From: Deltaproteobacteria bacterium
GTDB taxonomy: Bacteria > Desulfobacterota > Syntrophia > Syntrophales > UBA5619
Assembly (NCBI GenBank): GCA_026388345.1
Contig: JAPLJY010000188.1
Location: 1 to 11,374, forward strand
Direction: 5' to 3'
Length of the DNA stretch: 11,374 nt
Made by a program: the position numbers and the translations under genes. This document shows positions 6,548 to 11,374 of this stretch, piece after piece. Every line of letters starts with the position of its first letter. The stretch's first letter is position 1. The notes beneath the pieces are model-generated. The model did no database searches. It had not been told where the DNA came from and saw only the letters and a list, made by a program, of their open reading frames with translations.

Positions 6548-7381
6548 TCAAGGAAATAGTAGGAGCCGGTAGATCCGCCGTCGAGAAACCCCCGTCTCCT
6601 GCGCAATCCGGTCCGCCATATCCCGCAGGGACAGTTCTTCTCCCGATTCCCGCCGCAGTTGCCCGCAACGCCGGATGAGTTCGGCATCGGAGCACTCCGG
6701 AATCTCTCCGGTCCGGCCGGCCACAATCAGGGTCACCTCCCCCTTGACCGCCCCGTTCCCCATCCCGGCGGTCACCTCCGCTGCCGACCCCCGCAGGAAC
6801 TCCTCATAAACCTTGGTCATCTCCCGGGACACGACCACTTCCCGGTCGCCCAACAGCGCCGCGATATCGTTGAGGGACGCAAGCAACCGGTGGGGCGATT
6901 CGTAAAAGATGAGCGTCCTTTCCTCTTCCCGCAGAGAGGTCAGCAGCTGCCTGCGCCGTATCGATTTCGACGGTAGGAATCCGAGGAACATAAAACTGTC
7001 CATCGGCAGGCCGGACACGCTGATTGCAGCGATCAGCGCCGACGCCCCGGGGACCGGCGCCACCCGAATCCCCCGCAAGACCGCTTCCCGGACCAGGATG
7101 TAACCTGGATCGGAGATCCCCGGTGTTCCCGCATCCGAGACGTAGGCCACGTCCTCCCCCTTTTGCAGCCTCGCGATGAGAAGCCCGCTTTTTTTCGCCT
7201 CATTCTGTTCATAGAGGCTGGTCAGGGGCGTGGAAATCCCATACTTATCCAGCAGAATCCGTGTTCGCCGGGTATCCTCGGCCGCGATCAGGCGGACCTC
7301 CTTCATAATCCGGATCGCCCGGAGGGTGATATCCTCCAGGTTTCCGATCGGCGTTGCTACCACATAAAGCGTCCCCGCCAT
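6548..7381 (-). CDS. rsmI: 16S rRNA (cytidine-1402-2'-O)-methyltransferase
   Basis: RsmI adds the 2'-O-methyl group to C1402 in the decoding centre of 16S rRNA using S-adenosylmethionine. The 277-residue product matches the family length. Its tetrapyrrole-methylase-like fold shows YVVATPIGNLEDITLRA (6-22), AAEDTRRTRILL (33-44), VSDAGTPGISDPG (81-93), VAPVPGASA (107-115), GFLPSK and the C-terminal helix-turn-helix-like end GVSRRRIYRLLL. The frame is open further upstream (to about 7639), but the extension is not like the family. The MAGTLYVVATP start fits and has a GAGGA sequence about ten bases upstream. It is the first gene of a minus-strand operon and divergent from the decarboxylase gene. 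Confidence 0.93.
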   Translation of the reverse strand: MAGTLYVVATPIGNLEDITLRAIRIMKEVRLIAAEDTRRTRILLDKYGISTPLTSLYEQNEAKKSGLLIARLQKGEDVAYVSDAGTPGISDPGYILVREAVLRGIRVAPVPGASALIAAISVSGLPMDSFMFLGFLPSKSIRRRQLLTSLREEERTLIFYESPHRLLASLNDIAALLGDREVVVSREMTKVYEEFLRGSAAEVTAGMGNGAVKGEVTLIVAGRTGEIPECSDAELIRRCGQLRRESGEELSLRDMADRIAQETGVSRRRIYRLLLFP

Positions 7382-7674
7382 TTCGGGTCCGTCCTCTTCC
7401 GGCCGGCCGGATGGCTTTCCGCTAATCGGCGGATCCTCGCGGACCTCCTTTTTCCGTTGGCTGCCCCTTTGTTGATAAAGGTTTTTTCTCATAAACAAGC
7501 TGAATTCCCGCGAAAATGGGTTGCAGGAACGATAATTTGATTGACAGACAAAATCGCTCTGTGGTTTATAGCAGTTTCGCGGGGGAAATGCCAGAAAAAC
7601 AAAGTCCCGCGGACAGCGGCGTTTAAGGGATGCAAGCATTTTAGCGATTCATTTTCTCATGAGGGATAGGCAAA
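7382..7674. promoter_or_regulatory. Divergent intergenic region between rsmI and the UDP-sugar genes
   Basis: This 293-bp gene-free stretch must hold the promoters for both directions. For the plus strand there is a perfect -35 TTGACA at 7541-7546. Eighteen bases later comes a weak -10 TTTATA (7565-7570), about 100 bases before the decarboxylase start. The start itself is preceded by GAGGGATAGG. The lower-GC character of 7480-7580 is consistent with a promoter zone. No convincing rsmI promoter was found. A short CCTTT/AAAGG hairpin followed by six T's (7466-7487) is noted but has no gene to terminate. Confidence 0.4.
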
Positions 7675-8535
7675 ATGAAGCGGATTCTCATCACCGGCGG
7701 CGCCGGTTTTCTCGGATCGCACCTCTGCGAGAGGCTGCTCGCCGAAGGGGAGGACATCCTCTGCCTCGACAATTTTTTCACCGGCAGCAAGGACAACATC
7801 CGCCATCTCCTTGGGAATCACCATTTTGAATGCATCCGTCACGACATCACCAACCCCATCTACCTCGAAGTCGATCAGATCTACAACCTTGCCTGCCCGG
7901 CATCCCCCGTTCATTACCAGTCCAACCCGATCAAAACGATCAAAACCAGCGTCATGGGCGCGATCAACACCCTGGGGCTGGCCAAGCGGGTGAAGGCCCG
8001 GATCCTCCAGGCCTCCACCTCCGAGGTCTACGGCGATCCGGAGATCCATCCCCAACCGGAAGGGTACTGGGGCCGCGTCAACCCGATCGGGATCCGAAGC
8101 TGCTACGACGAGGGGAAGCGGGCGGCCGAATGCCTGATGATGGATTACCATCGCCAGAATCATGTGGATGTGAAGATCGTCCGGATTTTCAATACCTACG
8201 GCCCGCGGATGGCGGTTCATGACGGACGCGTCGTCAGCAACTTCATCGTACAGGCCCTCAAAGGGGAAGAGATCACCGTCTACGGCGACGGATCCCAGAC
8301 CCGCTCCTTCTGTTATGTAGACGATCTGATTGAGGGTCTGATCCGGATGATGAATTCCCCGGAAGGGTTCACCGGCCCCATCAACATCGGCAACCCCCAG
8401 GAATTCACCATCATGCAACTGGCGGAAACCCTGATCCGGATGACGGGTTCCTCCTCACGGATCATCTTCAACCCCCTCCCCCAGGAAGGGGTTGGAAAAG
8501 GCCATCGCCTATTTCCGGAAGGTGATCGAAAATGA
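7675..8535 (+). CDS. uxs: UDP-glucuronate decarboxylase (UDP-xylose synthase), C-terminus damaged
   Basis: The family converts UDP-glucuronate to UDP-xylose with bound NAD as a short-chain dehydrogenase/reductase. Residues 1-270 are convincing: the Rossmann motif [10 protein letters not shown] (8-17), [12 protein letters not shown] (71-82), [13 protein letters not shown] (111-123), the catalytic Y144xxxK148 (YDEGKRAAE), [10 protein letters not shown] (170-179), [18 protein letters not shown] (201-218) and EFTIMQLAE. After PLPQ at 270 the expected segment (DDP..R.PDI..A...LGW.P pattern) is absent. The frame runs on for 16 unrelated residues ([10 protein letters not shown] to DRK) to a stop at 8535, giving 286 residues against about 310-320 expected. 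Activity is doubtful. It begins the UDP-sugar pair, with the dehydrogenase gene 114 bp downstream. Confidence 0.88.
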   Translation: MKRILITGGAGFLGSHLCERLLAEGEDILCLDNFFTGSKDNIRHLLGNHHFECIRHDITNPIYLEVDQIYNLACPASPVHYQSNPIKTIKTSVMGAINTLGLAKRVKARILQASTSEVYGDPEIHPQPEGYWGRVNPIGIRSCYDEGKRAAECLMMDYHRQNHVDVKIVRIFNTYGPRMAVHDGRVVSNFIVQALKGEEITVYGDGSQTRSFCYVDDLIEGLIRMMNSPEGFTGPINIGNPQEFTIMQLAETLIRMTGSSSRIIFNPLPQEGVGKGHRLFPEGDRK

Positions 8536-8551
8536 TTTCACAGCGGCTTAA
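8486..8551 (+). pseudogene. Out-of-frame remnant of the decarboxylase C-terminus
   Basis: Reading the +1 frame immediately after the PLPQ codons gives [17 protein letters not shown] followed by FTAA and a TAA stop at 8549-8551. This is the typical C-terminal helix of UDP-xylose synthases (the EGL..TI.YFR pattern). It shows that the gene once continued here and that an internal piece of about 25-27 codons has been lost by a deletion whose length is not a multiple of three. A short CAGGA-type microhomology at the joint would suit a slippage deletion. An assembly error cannot be excluded. Confidence 0.75.
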
Positions 8552-8649
8552 GGTGGATAAACTTAAAGGCAGACATATTGTCAGGAGACTCCGGGTTTTA
8601 AGACTTCTGCCTGAACAGCGGAACAAATACATTCATTCATGAGGATGCC

Positions 8650-10026
8650 ATGACTTTTGAAAAGACGATTCTCTGTATCGGGGCCGGTTATGTCGGCGGC
8701 CCCACGATGGCGATGATCGCCTCCAAATGCCCCCGCTGCCGGGTCACGGTGGTGGACATCAACCCTGAACGGATCGCGGCCTGGAACTCCGGCGATCTCC
8801 CCATCTACGAACCCGGACTGGATGAGCTCGTCAGGGCGACGCGCGGCCGGAATCTCTTCTTCAGCACGGACATCGAGAGAGGGATTCGGGAGAATGATAT
8901 CATCTTCGTCAGTGTGAACACACCGACCAAGTCCTTCGGCCTGGGCGCCGGGATGGCCGCCGATCTCCAGTACTGGGAAAAAACCGCCCGCCAGATTCTC
9001 GAATTTTCGGAATCCTCCAAGATCGTCATCGAAAAGAGCACCCTCCCCGTGAAAACCGCCCTCGCGATGGAAAAAATCCTGAACGGCCGGGAGAATGGCA
9101 TCTGCTTCGATGTCCTTTCCAATCCCGAGTTTCTTGCGGAGGGTACGGCCGTCCGCGATCTCGAGCAGCCGGACCGCATCCTCATCGGCTCGCGGGAAAC
9201 GGACAACGGCCTGAAGGCCAGGCAGACGCTGGCGGATATCTACGCGGAGTGGATTCCGCGGGAGCGGATCATCACCTCCAACATCTGGAGCAGCGAGCTC
9301 TCCAAGCTGGTCTCCAACGCCTTCCTCGCCCAGAGGATCTCCTCGATCAACGCCATCTCCGCCCTCTGCGAAAAGACGGAGGCGGATGTCGCCGAGGTCT
9401 CCCGCGCCGTCGGCATGGACAGCCGCATCGGTCCCAAGTTCCTCAACGCCAGCATCGGCTTCGGCGGTTCCTGCTTCAGGAAGGATATCTTGAACCTCGT
9501 CTACCTCTGTCGGCATTACGGTCTCGATGAGGTTGCCGATTACTGGGAGAGCGTGGTTACGATCAACGATTACCAGCAGGAGCGCTTCATCCGGAACATG
9601 CTGGGGGCGATGTTCAATACCCTGGCCGGAAAGGGGATCTGCCTTTGGGGATTCGCCTTCAAGGCGAACACGGGCGACACCCGGGAAAGCCCCGCGATCT
9701 TCATCGCCCGGAGGCTTCTGGAGGAACGCGCCGAGCTCGTGATCTCCGATCCGAAGGCCCTGAAAAACGCCCGCAGCGACCTGGCGGGAATTGCGGGTCA
9801 GGTCCGTTACGTCGAGGACCCCACCCGCGCTGCGGAAGGCTGCCACGCCATCGCGCTCCTGACCGAGTGGGACCTTTACCGGCATCTCGATTTCCGGAAA
9901 ATTTTTGACGGCATGGCCAAGCCCGCCTTCATCTTTGACGGCCGGAACATCCTGGACCATCAGCGCTGCTTTGATATCGGATTCAATGTCTATCCGGTGG
10001 GGAAACCGCCTCTGAGGCATTTTTAA
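8650..10026 (+). CDS. ugd: UDP-glucose 6-dehydrogenase, animal-type
   Basis: This cytoplasmic enzyme oxidises UDP-glucose to UDP-glucuronate in two NAD-dependent steps. The 458-residue protein has the N-terminal Rossmann motif GAGYVGGP (11-18) and VVDINPERIAAWNSGDLPIY. It also has VSVNTPTK, EKSTLPVKTA, LSNPEFLAEGTA, SSELSKLVSNAFLAQRISS and ISALCE. The catalytic cysteine lies in FGGSCFRKD. Further motifs are WGFAFKANTGDTRESPAI, LLTEWD and PAFIFDGRNIL. Many of these match the animal UGDH from memory (for example AFLAQRISSIN, GFAFK.DTGDTRES, KPAFIFDGR), rather than the shorter typical bacterial form. The start has GAGG five bases upstream. It follows the damaged decarboxylase gene and stops at a TAA inside the left end of repeat copy B. 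Confidence 0.95.
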   Translation: MTFEKTILCIGAGYVGGPTMAMIASKCPRCRVTVVDINPERIAAWNSGDLPIYEPGLDELVRATRGRNLFFSTDIERGIRENDIIFVSVNTPTKSFGLGAGMAADLQYWEKTARQILEFSESSKIVIEKSTLPVKTALAMEKILNGRENGICFDVLSNPEFLAEGTAVRDLEQPDRILIGSRETDNGLKARQTLADIYAEWIPRERIITSNIWSSELSKLVSNAFLAQRISSINAISALCEKTEADVAEVSRAVGMDSRIGPKFLNASIGFGGSCFRKDILNLVYLCRHYGLDEVADYWESVVTINDYQQERFIRNMLGAMFNTLAGKGICLWGFAFKANTGDTRESPAIFIARRLLEERAELVISDPKALKNARSDLAGIAGQVRYVEDPTRAAEGCHAIALLTEWDLYRHLDFRKIFDGMAKPAFIFDGRNILDHQRCFDIGFNVYPVGKPPLRHF

Positions 10027-10178
10027 CAGGGTGTTGAAATACCCTGTTAGGCAGGCTGTTCAAAAATGCTTAGATGCAAGGCGCGCAAAAACCGAAGAGC
10101 GAGGCGTATATAGGAATACGTCGAGCGATGAGGTTTGTAGCACAACGCAGCAGATAAGCGTTTTTCAACAGCCTGTCA
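10023..10178. repeat. Dispersed structured repeat, copy B
   Basis: This is the second copy of the repeat at 5342-5493, lying between two convergent genes. The outer unit TTAACAGGGTGTTGAAATA resembles the outer unit of copy A. The core from 10052 starts CAGGCTGTTCAAAAATGC, then GATGCAAGGC, with a central hairpin GCGAGGCGTAT-ATAGGA-ATACG (about 10100-10120). It ends with CGCAGCAGATAAGCG, TTTTTCAACAGCCTG and TCA. The two ends are inverted repeats, about 22 of 27 bases matching. The stop codon of ugd (10024-10026) and that of yraN (10176-10178) both fall at its borders. Confidence 0.82.
10024..10049 (+). terminator. Nine-base-pair hairpin at the ugd stop codon
   Basis: TAACAGGGT (starting with the ugd stop codon) pairs perfectly with ACCCTGTTA around an eight-base loop GTTGAAAT. 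No T-run follows, so it is not a classical intrinsic terminator. It could stabilise the 3' end of the message or help termination together with the rest of repeat copy B, of whose left end it is part. The sequence GGTGTTGAAA in it resembles the repeat terminus. Confidence 0.4.
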
Positions 10179-10541
10179 GGCCAATTCGAATGCGTTCCGG
10201 ATCAGTTCTATTCCGTGACCTGCAGGCAGCAGTTTCACCGCCACGACATCGAACCTTGCCGGGCGGTCGCACAAACGCTTTTCTTCGAGATAATGCATGG
10301 CGATCCGGGAAATCTTTTTCTGCTTCTCATGGCCGACGGCCAGTTGCGGGTCGCCGTACGCCTCGGAGCGCCGACTCTTGACCTCGACGAAGACCAGCGT
10401 CTCCCCCTCCTCGGCCACGATATCGATCTCTCCGAAAAGACACCGGTAATTGCGTTCAATGATCCGGTAACCGGCCTCCGCGAGATGGGCCGCAGCCAGC
10501 TCTTCACCCTTTTTCCCCGTGCTGATCCGCTTAAACGACAT
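10176..10541 (-). CDS. yraN: YraN/UPF0102 family endonuclease-like protein
   Basis: The family has a restriction-endonuclease-like fold and is conserved in bacteria, but its role is not settled. The 121-residue product has the family signature: STGKKGEELAAAHLAEAGYR (7-26), then NYRCLFGEIDIVAEEGETL and VFVEVKSR with D40, E53 and K55 forming a PD-(D/E)xK-like site, RFDVVAV and the usual C-terminal ELIRNAFEL. It is therefore full length even though its TGA stop lies in the edge of repeat copy B. The start at MSFKRISTG is chosen because the upstream in-frame extension overlaps rnhB and is not family-like, but no good ribosome-binding site is visible. It follows rnhB after 19 bases, a common pairing. 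Confidence 0.9.
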   Translation of the reverse strand: MSFKRISTGKKGEELAAAHLAEAGYRIIERNYRCLFGEIDIVAEEGETLVFVEVKSRRSEAYGDPQLAVGHEKQKKISRIAMHYLEEKRLCDRPARFDVVAVKLLPAGHGIELIRNAFELA

Positions 10542-10560
10542 GACGGCTGTCCGGTAGGAT

Positions 10561-11184
10561 TCAGATGTCCAGTTTTTCCATGGCCGGCGGACCATCGATT
10601 TCGGCAACCCGGAAAGAGCGGCGGTGAATCTTGGAACGGCCGAACTTCAGAATCGCCTCGCGATGCTCCCGCGTGCCGTATCCCTTGTTGCGGACAAAAT
10701 TGTACTGGGGAAACTGGCGGTGGTACATCTCCATCAGCCGGTCCCGCGACACCTTCGCCACGATGGACGCCGACGCCACAGAGATGCTCCGGGAATCGCC
10801 GCGGATGATGGTTTCCTGGGGTATGGCGAGATCAATACGGTTCAAACCGTCGATCAGGAGGTAATCGGGAGAAGGGGAAAGTTCGAGAACCGCCTCCTTC
10901 ATGGCGGTGAGCGTTGCCTGCAGGATATTCACGGCGTCGATCACGGGCGCCTCGGTGATGCCGATGCCGATGGAAACCGCATCCCGCTCAATGACCCCGT
11001 AGAGCCTTTCCCTCTGTCGGGGAGAGAGCTTCTTGGAGTCGGTGATCTCGGGATGTTCATATCCCGGCGGCAGGATCACGGCGGCGGCAATGACGGGGCC
11101 AGCCAGCGGGCCGCGACCCGCCTCGTCGATCCCGGCGATCATCCGATAACCGCATCCGCGGGCCTTGCCTTCAAAGCTGTTCAT
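10561..11184 (-). CDS. rnhB: Ribonuclease HII
   Basis: RNase HII cuts RNA in RNA-DNA hybrids, in particular removing single ribonucleotides from DNA. The 207-residue product shows the metal-binding acidic residues D20 and E21 in AGIDEAGRGPLAGP, D112 in LLIDGLN and D130 in IIRGDSRSISVASASIVAK. DSKKLSPRQRE (49-59) and NKGYGTREHREAI complete the family pattern. The start at 11184 (MNSFEGKARGCGYR) is preferred. A GTG at 11196 four codons upstream is possible, and the ribosome-binding site is ambiguous in this G-rich stretch. It lies in an rplS-rnhB-yraN cluster, a widespread arrangement. Confidence 0.95.
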   Translation of the reverse strand: MNSFEGKARGCGYRMIAGIDEAGRGPLAGPVIAAAVILPPGYEHPEITDSKKLSPRQRERLYGVIERDAVSIGIGITEAPVIDAVNILQATLTAMKEAVLELSPSPDYLLIDGLNRIDLAIPQETIIRGDSRSISVASASIVAKVSRDRLMEMYHRQFPQYNFVRNKGYGTREHREAILKFGRSKIHRRSFRVAEIDGPPAMEKLDI

Positions 11185-11202
11185 CCCCCGGCCCACCCTC
11201 GC

Positions 11203-11227
11203 CCCGCCGCCTCCTGCCTGCGGCGGG
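11203..11227 (-). other. GC-rich hairpin between rplS and rnhB
   Basis: CCCGCCGC pairs perfectly with GCGGCGGG around a nine-base loop, AGGCAGGAG on the minus strand. It lies 19 bases after the rplS stop. No T-run follows. It may dampen read-through from the highly expressed rplS into rnhB or protect the rplS message end; this is a positional inference. Confidence 0.4.
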
Positions 11228-11245
11228 TCTTCACCGGAAGGTATG

Positions 11246-11374
11246 CTACAACTTTCCGGCCTCTTTGATCCTCGCCTGCTTCCCTCGGAGGCTCCGCAGA
11301 TAATACAACCGGGAACGTCTGACCTTGCCCCGGGTGACCACCTCGATCCGGTCGATGGAGGGGGAATGGAGCGG
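11246..11374 (-). CDS. rplS: Ribosomal protein L19, C-terminal part (cut by window edge)
   Basis: L19 sits at the 30S-50S interface of the ribosome. The 42 visible residues begin [20 protein letters not shown] and end [20 protein letters not shown] before a TAG stop at 11246-11248. This is the standard L19 C-terminus (the SP.I..IEVVRRGKVRRAKLYYLR.L.GK.ARIKE pattern). The 5' part lies outside the window. rnhB follows after about 61 bases, so it heads the rplS-rnhB-yraN cluster seen here. Confidence 0.95.
   Translation of the reverse strand, partial: PLHSPSIDRIEVVTRGKVRRSRLYYLRSLRGKQARIKEAGKL

Noticed and set aside
7466..7487. CCTTT/AAAGG hairpin followed by six T's, like a plus-strand terminator.
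   Set aside because: The stem is only five weak pairs, and no plus-strand gene lies upstream for it to terminate.
7550..7561. Twelve-base match AAAATCGCTCTG shared with the minus strand at 3835-3846, just after the tRNA.
   Set aside because: Several 12-base matches are expected by chance in a window this size counting both strands, and the surrounding sequence does not match.
7382..7639. N-terminal extension of rsmI of up to 86 residues.
   Set aside because: The extension is not family-like and has no good ribosome-binding site. The MAGTLYVVATP start matches RsmI proteins and gives the expected length.
8581..10020. A 479-codon open frame on the minus strand opposite ugd.
   Set aside because: It is a codon-bias shadow of the certain ugd gene, with low-complexity Gly/Asp/Val-rich translation and no family signature.

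Overview
The window looks like a chromosomal housekeeping segment of a moderately GC-rich Gram-negative bacterium. Signs of an outer membrane are a lipobox lipoprotein of the GNA1162/DUF799 type and a secreted FecR-domain protein. The gene order thrS-infC-rpmI-rplT-pheS, the protein sequences and a dispersed repeat with CAGGCTGTTGAAAAA-like ends suggest Desulfobacterota (former Deltaproteobacteria, perhaps near Syntrophales). That placement is recalled family resemblance, not a search.

Layout. Positions 1-3712 (minus strand) hold the translation operon, read from high to low coordinates: thrS, infC, rpmI, rplT and the start of pheS, which runs off the left edge. Upstream of it is a tRNA-Val(GAC) gene at 3851-3925. 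Between the two is a leader with two strong hairpins. Positions 3994-7381 (minus) carry rsmI, a small unrecognised gene, a GNA1162-type lipoprotein gene, repeat copy A, a secreted FecR-domain protein gene and pgsA, mostly closely spaced. Positions 7382-7674 are a divergent intergenic region. Positions 7675-10026 (plus) encode two steps of nucleotide-sugar metabolism: a UDP-glucuronate decarboxylase (UDP-xylose synthase) and a UDP-glucose 6-dehydrogenase. Positions 10023-10178 hold repeat copy B between convergent genes. Positions 10176-11374 (minus) carry the 3' end of rplS, then rnhB and yraN.

Working together: Ugd would make UDP-glucuronate from UDP-glucose and the decarboxylase would turn it into UDP-xylose. 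However, the decarboxylase gene has lost its conserved C-terminal segment through an apparent internal deletion that also shifts the frame, so UDP-xylose production from this locus is doubtful. The Ugd is strikingly similar to the animal-type enzyme.

The most unusual items are these. (1) Two copies of a roughly 150-bp structured repeat show compensatory changes in their arms, and their ends coincide with stop codons of neighbouring genes. (2) infC must start at a non-AUG codon, best fitted by AUC. (3) The thrS leader contains an attenuator-like hairpin. (4) The UDP-xylose synthase gene is damaged. I saw no CRISPR array, transposase, prophage or clearly new multi-gene system.
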